Assembly: GCF_014647115.1 (NCBI RefSeq)
Contig: NZ_BMOO01000004.1
Location: 248,001 to 312,000 of the forward strand
Direction of reading: 5' to 3'
From: Halarchaeum rubridurum
GTDB taxonomy: Archaea > Halobacteriota > Halobacteria > Halobacteriales > Halobacteriaceae
DNA length: 64,000 nt
This document shows positions 9,546-18,400 of this stretch, piece by piece. The notes below the pieces were generated by a model. The model worked only from the letters and a program-made list of their open reading frames with translations, had not been told where the DNA came from and did not search any database. The first letter of the stretch is position 1, and every line of letters begins with the position of its first letter. The position numbers were made by a program, and so were the translations under genes.

Positions 9546-11090
9546 TCAGTCGCTGGTCGGTTGTGCGTCGGTGCCGTCGCCGCCCTCCATCTCCTCAACG
9601 TTCGACTGCTGGGAGAGCGAGCGCTCCGGAAGGAGCAGCGCGATGACGAACGCAACCGCCATCACGGGAATGAGATAGAAGAACATCCGATCCATGCTCA
9701 GCGAGACGGCGCGGACGATGTCGTCGCGGAGGGCGCGCCCATACTGCGGCGTGTGGAGCAACACGGGATCGAGCGCGCCCCGGGACTGCGCCCGGCCGGC
9801 GATGCGGACCATCATCTCGCTGAAGGAGTTGCTGTAAAGGGTCCCATAGACGGAGACGCCGATCCCGCCCGCGAGCGTGCGGAGATAGGTGATAATTGTC
9901 GTCACCACACCGAGGTACTCGGGGCGGACGGCGTTCTGCGAGGCCGTCGTGAGCACCGGCATGATGAGCCCGAAGCCCGCCCCCGTGATGAAGAGGTAGA
10001 CGGCGAGGGTGAAGAACGCCGTCCCGCCGTGGATCGTCGAGAGCAAGAAGAACCCGACGGCACCGAAGACCGCCCCCATCACGGGGAACGGCTTGTACCG
10101 GCCCGTGCGGGTCATGAGGTTCCCCACGACGAAGGAGAAGCCGACCATCCCGATGATCATCGGCGCGATCAGCGCGCCGGCGAGCGTCGAGGAGACCCCC
10201 TGCGTGTACTGGAGGAACGTCGGAATGTAGTTGATGACGAGGAGCCGGCCGATACCCGCGCAGAAGCTGAGGCCGATAGCGGACGCGACGACCGGATTCT
10301 TGAACAGCTCGAGCGGGAGGATCGGCTCCCGTGAGTTGTGCTCCTGGAAGAGGAAGAGCGCGATGCCGACGACCGCGGTCACGATCAGGAGGCCGATCCG
10401 CCACGACCCCCAGCCCCAATCGCTGCCCTTCTCCGAGACGAGGATGACGGCGACCGTCGTCACGAAGAGGAACAGGACGCCGAGATAGTCGATCGTGTGG
10501 TCCTCGTCGGGGACCGGGAGGTCGAGCGTCGGCTCGATCACCGCGAGTGCAAGCAGCCCGATCGGGAGGTTGATCACGAAGATCAGCCGCCACGTGTAGT
10601 GGTCGGTGAGCCACCCGCCGAGGAGCGGCCCGAGGATCGTGGCGATGCCTATCAGGATGAACATCCCGCTGATGTACTGCCCGCGTTCGCGGGGGCTGAA
10701 GATGTCGCCGATAATCGTCAGCGCCAGCGAAATCAGCCCGCCGCCACCGATACCCTGGATCGCCCGGAAGAGCGTGAGCTGCGTCGCGTTCTGCGCGACG
10801 CCGCAGAGCCCGGAGGCCACCCAGAAGATGATTATCGCGCCCAGGAAGAGGGGCTTGCGCCCGTACATGTCGCTCAGGCGGCCGTAGAGCGGCGTCGAGG
10901 CCGCCTGCATGATGAGGTACGCGGTGATTATCCACGTGATCTTGTCCTGGCTCGCGCCGAGGTCGCTGAGGATGTCGGGGAGCGCGGCGGCGACGATGGT
11001 CTGGTCCATCGCGGCCATCAGCACGGCGAGCATGAGGCCGGCGAGGATGACCAGTCGCTCCCGCCCGATTCCCTCGACTGCCTGACTCAT
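9546..11090 (-). CDS. MFS drug/proton antiporter, DHA2 (EmrB/QacA) family
   Basis: 514-residue major facilitator with about 14 hydrophobic segments, the length and helix number of DHA2 exporters. Family motifs seen are LDQ-type AAMDQTIVAAALPDI at the N-terminus, LYGRLSDMYGRKPLF (motif A) and GAIIAP-like sequences in the second half. It probably exports a hydrophobic or toxic compound in exchange for protons or sodium. It is the first gene of a two-gene unit with the COG1361 protein. A perfect 20-base palindrome at 11169-11188 suggests control by a TetR-type repressor, but no regulator gene is adjacent. The substrate cannot be told from sequence. Confidence 0.9.
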   Translation of the reverse strand: MSQAVEGIGRERLVILAGLMLAVLMAAMDQTIVAAALPDILSDLGASQDKITWIITAYLIMQAASTPLYGRLSDMYGRKPLFLGAIIIFWVASGLCGVAQNATQLTLFRAIQGIGGGGLISLALTIIGDIFSPRERGQYISGMFILIGIATILGPLLGGWLTDHYTWRLIFVINLPIGLLALAVIEPTLDLPVPDEDHTIDYLGVLFLFVTTVAVILVSEKGSDWGWGSWRIGLLIVTAVVGIALFLFQEHNSREPILPLELFKNPVVASAIGLSFCAGIGRLLVINYIPTFLQYTQGVSSTLAGALIAPMIIGMVGFSFVVGNLMTRTGRYKPFPVMGAVFGAVGFFLLSTIHGGTAFFTLAVYLFITGAGFGLIMPVLTTASQNAVRPEYLGVVTTIITYLRTLAGGIGVSVYGTLYSNSFSEMMVRIAGRAQSRGALDPVLLHTPQYGRALRDDIVRAVSLSMDRMFFYLIPVMAVAFVIALLLPERSLSQQSNVEEMEGGDGTDAQPTSD

Positions 11091-11168
11091 GGCGTCGAGC
11101 GCGGCGGCGCGACTGTGCGGTCGGGCGAACGACGCGGGGACGGGGACGATTCGACGAACATTCGGTAG

Positions 11169-11188
11169 CTAACCAACTGTTTGGTTAG
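11169..11188 (-). promoter_or_regulatory. Palindromic operator (TetR-like) upstream of MFS exporter
   Basis: CTAACCAA-CTGT-TTGGTTAG: two perfect 8-base inverted half-sites around a 4-base spacer. On the minus strand a T-rich TATA candidate (around 11198-11206) sits just upstream, so the predicted transcription start falls within or beside the palindrome. ACCAA-N4-TTGGT is typical of drug-efflux repressor operators of the TetR family. The assignment to a regulator family is inference. Confidence 0.65.
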
Positions 11189-11270
11189 TCCATCGGGCCA
11201 AAAACGCTTCGGAAGCGTCTCCGATGCGGTGCGGGGGGCGGCGAAACGGCGGCGAACCTACCGGCGGGCG

Positions 11271-12476
11271 TCAGGCGGCCGGCAGGGACGCGGTCCGAAC
11301 GCGGAGCGTCTCACCACCCGTCGTCGTGGCGCTGACCGTGAACGAACCGGTCGGCGAGGGCGTCCACAGGTGGCCGTCGGTTCCGGTTCCCCCGACCGTC
11401 TCGTTCGCAATCGAGACCGTCGCGGCCGTCGGCGAGCCATCCGCCGTCACGACCACGCGCATCGGCCCACCGGGATACGCACGGCTGACCGATAGCTGCG
11501 CCTCGCCGCTCGTCGTCGAGGCGTCCGGCGACGCCGCGAGCCCGTCGACAGCCAGGGTCTCCGTCTCCTGGTAGACCTCACCGGAGCTCATGTCGACGTA
11601 GGACTGGACGGTCCCGTTCGCGTACGTGAGCGTCAGCCGATACGCGTACTTCGCCGAACTCGACTGGATCGGGATGGGGACGAAGCTGACGCCAGTGCTC
11701 TGGTTCATCACCCACGGATAGAGCGACTCGACGTGGTCGATGATCGCGCTTCCGGACGGGACCCCGGCCGGGTCGGCGTCGTAGTTCGTCGGGCGCGACG
11801 CCGTGCGGACGTACGACCCGTCGTCGACCGCGGCGAGCGCGGTCCCGTTCGGGCCGGCCTCGACGTAGAGGCGATCAAGTTGTGCCTCACCGTCGACCGC
11901 CGCCGCGACGCGGTCGCGAAGCGAGTCGCTGTACGCGAGGAGGCGTGCGCGGAACTGCGCCGCGCGCGTCTTCGCCGACGCGCTGGCCGCGGGACGGCCC
12001 TCGATGAACTGCGCGAGCGAGACGAGTGACTCCGCACGCGCGTCGATGGACGCGAGCGTCGTGCTGTAGTTCGTCGCCGACAGCGAACCGCGGCGGAACC
12101 GTTCACGGGCATCGGTCGCGTCCGCGACCAGCGCGTCCGTACGCGTTTCGAGGACGTCCGTCGCGTTCGAAACGAGGCGTCGGCGCTCGGTGTCGGTGTC
12201 GGCCTCGTCGAGTCGCTGCTGGAGCGTCGCGCGGGTCAGTCGCTGGTCGAGTGTCGCCCGCGACATGGCGAGCGAGTCCGTGACGCTCACGTCGGCCGAC
12301 GCGAAGCCGCTACGCTCGGCGGTGACCGGGAGGTATCCCGGCGTCGTCACGGCCGCGGACGTCGACGGTCCGGCTACCGTCGCGGCGGACGACCCGGCGG
12401 CGGGGACGAACGCGGTGGCTCCCGAAGCGCACAGGAGGAAGCCACAAAGGAGGGCGATCACGCGGGAGGAACTCAT
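11271..12476 (-). CDS. Secreted protein of unknown function
   Basis: 401 residues. A signal peptide (hydrophobic stretch in residues 6-30, ending near AGSSAA) is followed by a helical, Arg- and Asp-rich region (about 60-200, with repeated DxxTRAxLxxRLDEA-type heptads suggesting a coiled coil) and a beta-rich C-terminal half containing PYDADPAGVPSG-like and YRLTLTYANGTVQSYVDMS segments. No C-terminal membrane anchor or PGF signal is present, so it is probably released or held by interactions. It lies between the exporter unit and the S-layer genes, with its own 150-base upstream gap. I do not recognise a characterised family. Confidence 0.7.
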   Translation of the reverse strand: MSSSRVIALLCGFLLCASGATAFVPAAGSSAATVAGPSTSAAVTTPGYLPVTAERSGFASADVSVTDSLAMSRATLDQRLTRATLQQRLDEADTDTERRRLVSNATDVLETRTDALVADATDARERFRRGSLSATNYSTTLASIDARAESLVSLAQFIEGRPAASASAKTRAAQFRARLLAYSDSLRDRVAAAVDGEAQLDRLYVEAGPNGTALAAVDDGSYVRTASRPTNYDADPAGVPSGSAIIDHVESLYPWVMNQSTGVSFVPIPIQSSSAKYAYRLTLTYANGTVQSYVDMSSGEVYQETETLAVDGLAASPDASTTSGEAQLSVSRAYPGGPMRVVVTADGSPTAATVSIANETVGGTGTDGHLWTPSPTGSFTVSATTTGGETLRVRTASLPAA

Positions 12477-12598
12477 GGCTACGTGGAGGGACTATCCGCA
12501 ACGACGGCGCGGATCGACTTAAGCGGGCGGGTGTCGATACGCGATGCCGCCGCGACGTGGGTAGCGCCCGAAGAAAGAACCGCGAACCGAAGCGTGGT

Positions 12599-12616
12599 GA
12601 CCGGATTCCGCCGGTC
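12599..12616 (-). terminator. Stem-loop downstream of first S-layer gene
   Basis: GACCGG / CCGGTC perfect 6-bp stem with a 6-base loop, 12 bases after the S-layer stop codon on the minus strand, followed by CGGTTCGCGGTTCTTTCTTC. The same arrangement lies after the paralogous gene at 19752-19768. A role in 3'-end formation is inferred. Confidence 0.5.
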
Positions 12617-12628
12617 AGTCGCGTTGCG

Positions 12629-15493
12629 TTAGTTCTCGCGGCGGAGCGCCAGCAGGGCCGCACCCGCCAGCGCAATCAGCGCGAGGCCCACGCCGAAGCC
12701 CGGCGACGAACCGCTCGACGTCTCCTCGCCGGAGGACGTCGTGGTCGTCGTCGTGCTCGTCGTGGTCGTCGTACTCGTGCTCGTCGTCGTGCTCGTCGTG
12801 CTCGTGGATGTCGAGGTGCTCGTCGTGGTCGACGGCAGCTCGCTGGCGTTCACGACCTGGACGTCGACGGTGTCGGTGTTCTCACCGTCGTCGGCCTCCA
12901 GCGTGTAGTTGCCAAGCGCCACGTCGTCACCGACGGGCATCTCGATGGACCACGAACCGTCCCAGCTCCAGTCCTCGGTGGACGTGAGCGCGACGGTGTC
13001 GCCGTCCTGGTTCACGAGTTCGAGCGTGATGGTGTTGTCCTCCGGCTGGAGGTTCGTCTGACCCATCACCATCGCGGTCTCACCGGCCGCAATCGGGTTG
13101 ATGCCCGAGGCCTCGTGGCCCTCGGTGTAGACCGTGTTGACGCGCGTCGATGCATCGGCGAGACGGAACGTCGTCGAGACGACGTTGTCGTCGGAGGCCG
13201 TGTCCTCGACCGTCTCGGCCTCGAACGCGTTCCAGACCTGCGTACCGTCACGCGAGCCCTGGTCGTCCAGCCAGTCCGTCAGACCGGACAGGTCGCCGTC
13301 CGTAGCAACGTAGTCGCTGGGGAGTTCACCGTCACCGACGACGTCGTCCTGACCGATGTGGTAGGCGAACGCGTGAATCTCGCCCTCGGCGAGGTCGCTG
13401 ATGCCGATGTCGTCCTCGTCGAAGGTGTAGTCGTCGGAGTCGACGGACGTCGTCGTCGTGACGACGCTACCGCGACGGCCGATGAAGCCGATGAGGACCT
13501 GGTCCGCACCGGGCGCAGTGCCGTTCACGTCAATCGTGCCGGTCTCCTGCGCGATCTGGCCGTTCACCGTCCAGAACTTTGCGTCCAGACTCGTCTGCGT
13601 CACGCGCAGCGAGACCTGTCCGCTCGTCCCCGAGTTGAACTCGGACGTGGTGAGCGTCTCGTTGAGGTCGTTCGCGCCACCGGCGTCCTGTGCGTCGATG
13701 ACACCGAGACGGTACGTCCCGGTGATGCTGAAGATGTCGCTCGCCTCGGACAGCGTGACGTCCTCCTGGGACCACGTGCCGTCGCTGTCGACGCTGACCG
13801 TGTCACCGCTACTGAACGACTCGTCCTCGTTCAGGTCGAGCAGTTCGTAGTCACCCTGGTCGCGGGCGTACAGCGCGACTCGGTCCAGCCCGGACGGGGC
13901 GCTACCGTTCACTTCGACTTCGGACCCGACGACGTACGTGCCGCGCGGGTTCCCGATGGAGACCTCACCCTCGGTGATGTCGAGGGTCTGCGAGTCCGCC
14001 TCGGTCACGATGCCGTCGGCGATGTCGCTCGCGGTCGCGTCGGCGCCGTAGACGTCGACGTCGACGGAGGTATCGTCGAGGTACTGCGTGTCGATGGAAC
14101 CGACGCCGACACCGGTGTCGTCGTCGATCTCGACCTCAGCGTAGAGGTAGTCGACCGTCGCGCCCGACGGGACGTTCCCCGGGGCGTAGACGGCGCCGTC
14201 CTCGGTGATGACACCGCGATCCTCGACGTCACCGACGTTGCGGAAGACGCGCGCGGCGTCGTCGTTCGAGGTGCTGTCGCGGAGGTCGTTCGCGTCAATC
14301 GTGACGTTGTGCGTGTCGCCCGCGATTGCGCCGCGAATCGTGTACTGCACGTTCTCGCCCTGCGTCACGGAGGAGCTGTCGAGGTCGATCTCGACGTCGT
14401 CCTGCGTGTTCAGGTTGAGCGTGGTCGTCTGCGTGGCCGCACCGAAGTCGAGGTCTTCCGTCCCCTCGACCGTAATCGTGTACTCGCCGGCGTCCTGATT
14501 GCTCAGGTCGAGGTTCCACGTCGCGCTCCCGTTGGAACGGTCAGCGGAGTCGTCGACGACGTCGTCAGTAACCTCTAGACCACTGGAGTCCTCGACGGTG
14601 AGTTCGAGGTCCTCCGCCTGCGCGAAGTTCCAGTCAGCGCTGATCTCGAGGTCGCGCGCGGCGGACTCGGAGACCGAGCCACCGGAGATGTCGGCGTCGT
14701 TCCGGTTGAGGATGTCGAGTTCGGTGACGCGCGGCGTGTTGACCGTCACACCGTAGCCATCGGGCTCACCGTTCGTCGTATAACGCCCCTCGTTCTGTTC
14801 CTGCGGGACCGGCGGGCTGAGGATCGTCCCCTCTGCGTTCCCGGAGACGCCCGTCAGCGTGTTACCCTCGATGTTTCCGGCGAAGGTGAGGTCCTCTTCA
14901 CCTTTGTAGACGGTCGCGCCGTCGAAGATGAAGACCTCGGCCGTCCCGTTCGTCGAGGCGTTCGTGTTCCCGTTCTCGTCACCGGCGCGGCTGTACTCGG
15001 TGTACGTGTACGACTTGTCAGCGTCCGACGAGACGGTGATCGTGTCGTCGCCAGTGATCGAGACCGTGTTGTCGCTGATCGCTTCACCGGAGATCGTGTA
15101 GTCGTCGGTCTCCTCCATCGTCACCTGGTACGTGACGGTAATCGTCGTGGTACCGGTGGGGATGTCCGTGTCGTTGATCGCGACGGAGATTCCCGTCTCG
15201 TCGGACTCGTTGATCGCCGGGTTGGAGACCGTCGATCCTCCAGCCTCGATGCTCGTGACTTGCGCCGAGGAGACGTTCGTCAAGAAGTCCTCGTTGAGCG
15301 CGAAGTCGTGGCTACTGTTCACCTGAACCTCGTCGGTGACCGTCACCGCCTCGCCGGGCGCGACCGACGTCGAGCCGATGGTACGGTCCGCCGACGTGAC
15401 GGCCGCGGACGCGGGCGTCGCAACGGCCATCACCGACAGCACCATCAGTGCTGCCAGCAGTACCGCACGGAGTCGTGTTGTTGTCTCTGTCAT
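12629..15493 (-). CDS. S-layer major surface glycoprotein, PGF-CTERM (paralogue 1)
   Basis: 954 residues forming the external protein lattice or a close relative of it. Order: signal peptide of the haloarchaeal surface-glycoprotein type (1-30, RLRAVLLAALMVLS); a distinct N-terminal domain (about 31-185); then a large region from about residue 192 (GATVYKGEEDL) that is highly similar throughout to the paralogue at 19781-22792; a Thr/Ser-rich, probably O-glycosylated spacer (about 880-925); and the C-terminal signal SSPGFGVGLALIALAGAA with basic tail LRREN. PGF-CTERM marks it as an archaeosortase A substrate. Many NxS/T sequons are present. It starts six bases after the stop of the 1238-residue gene, so the two are cotranscribed. 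Confidence 0.9.
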   Translation of the reverse strand: MTETTTRLRAVLLAALMVLSVMAVATPASAAVTSADRTIGSTSVAPGEAVTVTDEVQVNSSHDFALNEDFLTNVSSAQVTSIEAGGSTVSNPAINESDETGISVAINDTDIPTGTTTITVTYQVTMEETDDYTISGEAISDNTVSITGDDTITVSSDADKSYTYTEYSRAGDENGNTNASTNGTAEVFIFDGATVYKGEEDLTFAGNIEGNTLTGVSGNAEGTILSPPVPQEQNEGRYTTNGEPDGYGVTVNTPRVTELDILNRNDADISGGSVSESAARDLEISADWNFAQAEDLELTVEDSSGLEVTDDVVDDSADRSNGSATWNLDLSNQDAGEYTITVEGTEDLDFGAATQTTTLNLNTQDDVEIDLDSSSVTQGENVQYTIRGAIAGDTHNVTIDANDLRDSTSNDDAARVFRNVGDVEDRGVITEDGAVYAPGNVPSGATVDYLYAEVEIDDDTGVGVGSIDTQYLDDTSVDVDVYGADATASDIADGIVTEADSQTLDITEGEVSIGNPRGTYVVGSEVEVNGSAPSGLDRVALYARDQGDYELLDLNEDESFSSGDTVSVDSDGTWSQEDVTLSEASDIFSITGTYRLGVIDAQDAGGANDLNETLTTSEFNSGTSGQVSLRVTQTSLDAKFWTVNGQIAQETGTIDVNGTAPGADQVLIGFIGRRGSVVTTTTSVDSDDYTFDEDDIGISDLAEGEIHAFAYHIGQDDVVGDGELPSDYVATDGDLSGLTDWLDDQGSRDGTQVWNAFEAETVEDTASDDNVVSTTFRLADASTRVNTVYTEGHEASGINPIAAGETAMVMGQTNLQPEDNTITLELVNQDGDTVALTSTEDWSWDGSWSIEMPVGDDVALGNYTLEADDGENTDTVDVQVVNASELPSTTTSTSTSTSTTSTTTSTSTTTTTSTTTTTTSSGEETSSGSSPGFGVGLALIALAGAALLALRREN

Positions 15494-15499
15494 CTGTTG

Positions 15500-18400
15500 T
15501 TAGCTCGCGAATGCCTTCGCAGCGGACTGGAGCTGGCCCATGTCGAGCGAGCCGCCACGGAAGTCCGTCGCGGCCGACTTCAGCTCGGTGCTGCTGATCG
15601 TTCCGTCGTTGTCATCGTCGTACGACGCAACCGGGCTGTTCGAGTCGTAGGTCGTGGTCGTCGGGATCGTGCCGAAGGATGCGCTGTCGGAGTTCGCGTT
15701 ACCGGTGACCTGCTCGGTCGCGGTGACCGTCACCTGGTAGCCCGAAGTGTTGGCCTTCAGCGTCAGCGTCGCAACACCATCGGCGTTGGTCCGCCCGAAG
15801 CCCTTGAGACGCGTGATGTTCGCGTTGGACTTGTTGCTGATCTTGCGCGTGATCTGGACGTCGGACTCGTTGACGTCGTTACCGTTCGAGTCGACGAGCT
15901 GCGCCGTCGCCTTGATCACGGCCTGGTTGTCCGCGACGAGCTTCGTGCGGTTGAGCGTGACGTCAACGCCGGCGACGCTCGTAGTCGGGCCGTCGTTCGT
16001 CGTGTTCGTCACGGTGAAGCCGTCACCGACCGCGACACTGGAGTTCTCGTTGTCCTGCGTGTCGCTCGCGGACGCGCTGATCGTGTAGTTCCCTTCCGGG
16101 AGGTCCGCGGTGACGTTCACGTACTCGGTTGGCTCGTTACTCTCGTTGAGCGTCGAGGCGTCGGTCAATTCGACGACGGTCTCGTTGTCGGTGGCGTTCC
16201 CGTTCTCGACGAGCGAGTACGTCGTTTCGGTGTCGTCGTTCGTGACGTTGACGGCGATCGTACTCTCGTTGACAGCGCTGTCAGCGTCGGTCACCGAGAC
16301 GTTGATCGTCGCGTTCCCGTCCGTCACGTTGTTCGTCGACTCGGCGAACGTCGGCGGCACGTCATCGGTGCTACCGCCCGACTGCTCGGACGTCACCGTA
16401 TAGTTGCCGGAGAAGGTCGCGAAGGACGTCCCCTCGGACGACGTCTCCAGATCGAGCGACGTGTTGTAGGTGTCCGGGGTTTCCGGGAGCGTCACGTTGT
16501 GGATCGTCACCGTGACGTTGTCGTCGTCGGTGACCGTCTGCGAGTTCGACACCGTGATGCTCAGATTGTTGTCGTTCTCGAGCTTGACCGTGGAGAAGTC
16601 GCCGTGATACGGCGTGTTCTGGATCGAGAGGTTGACGTCATCTTCCAAGACCCCACCCAGGTCGGCACCCGTGGCGTTGAACGTCATGTACTGCATGTCG
16701 TTGTCGCTCGTGAGGTTGACCTGACCGGAGATAGTGACGTTCGTCGTCGCACCGGCCGTGGTGTTCGCGAAGTCGAACACGGTGTTCTCCGCTTCCGACG
16801 ACGCGACAGGGACCGTATCGAAGGTCGCGTTGGCCCAGTGCTTCGTGCCGGTCGAGTTCTCGGACGCGTTGATCGAGACCGTCGCATCCGGCGTGTTCGC
16901 CGTCAGGTTCAGCGTCGCAGCACCGGTCTCGTTCGTCGTCCCGAAGGTGTCGAGCACGGTCACGTTCGCCGCTGTGTCCGAGACGTTCCCGATTGTCTCG
17001 TTGATCGGGACGCCCGACTCACTGACCGCGTCGCCGCTCTCGTCGGTCAGCTGCGCGGTCGCCTGCAGCTCCGAGGCGTTGTTCGCGGTGAGCTCGTCCG
17101 TGCTCAGCGTGAGGTTCAGGCCGCCAATAGTGTCGTTAGTGACGGTATACGTCGCGTTCGCGTCCGGCGAGATACCGTAGTTCAGATCGTAGTCGCTGTT
17201 CTGGTCAGCATCGCCGTCCTCACCGACCGCGAGGATGTCGACAGACGAGAGGTCCGCGACATTATACTGACTGAGGTTGACACTCACGTTGACGGTATTA
17301 TCGTTCGATCCGGCTAAGTCACCGTCACCATTATCCGTAACAGTGTCGACTATTTCGGACTCGTTGATGTAGCCGTCATTGTTCTCGTCGACTGCGAAAG
17401 CAGTGTCCTTTCCGGTGGTGCTAATCGTCGCGGAGGCCGTAATGTTCGCGTCCGCGGATCCGGATGTCGGATCGACCTCAAGAGTATCGACGTTTCCGGC
17501 GTTCGTTGAGCCACTATCGGATCCAGTGGATGTGTCGCCGACGGTGAAGCCGTCGCCGACCGCCTCAGACGAACTCTGGTTCCCATCGGGGTCGCTCGCA
17601 GACGCGCCGATCTTGTACGTGCCGTTAGTCAGCTTGATACTGACATTCACGGTCTCGGTCTTATCGTCACTGCTACTGTTGAACGTCGACTCGGGAGACT
17701 CCGTCCCGTTCACGAGCTCGCCGTTCCGCACGAGAATCGTCGTGTTCCCGTTCGATGTGTTCGTCACGTTCACGTCGATCGTGCTCTGATCAACGAGGGT
17801 GTCGTCTGTTACCGAGACGTTGACTGTCGCGTTACCAGACGTTACGTTCTCCGTCGACTCCGCGAACGTCGGAGATTCGGAGTCATCGGACGAACCAACA
17901 GTGACCGTGTCGACCGTCACGTTGGAGAGTTCGACCGACCCACTCGCATTAGTGTCGGCGGTGACAGTAATCGGGTAGTCACCGGTAGTGCTGGGCGCTT
18001 CGGCCTGATCAACTCGGAAGGAAACCTCAAGCGTGTCGTTGATAGTACCACCTTCGTCATCCCAGGTGACGTTAACGAAGGGTGCACCGCCCGAGTTATT
18101 CCCGTAGTTCTGGTTGTCGCTAGACGTGTTTGAATTGCCACTCAGAGTGGACTCGACAGAGCGATCCGTAATGGATGCGGAGCTCAGATCGAAGCCAGCG
18201 AACGAGAAGTTCGCGTACGCGTCGACAGTATCATCCGCAGTGTCGACGTTCTCGAGTGTCGCCGTCACCACGTAGCTGTTCGCCACGGAGGTGTTTGTCT
18301 CGTTCGGCACGACCGATCCCGAGGCCAGGGACACTGGACCAGACGTTGGCGTCGACTCCGTAGCAACCGTGAAGTTGTCGCCGAGCGTGGTCTCGTTGAT

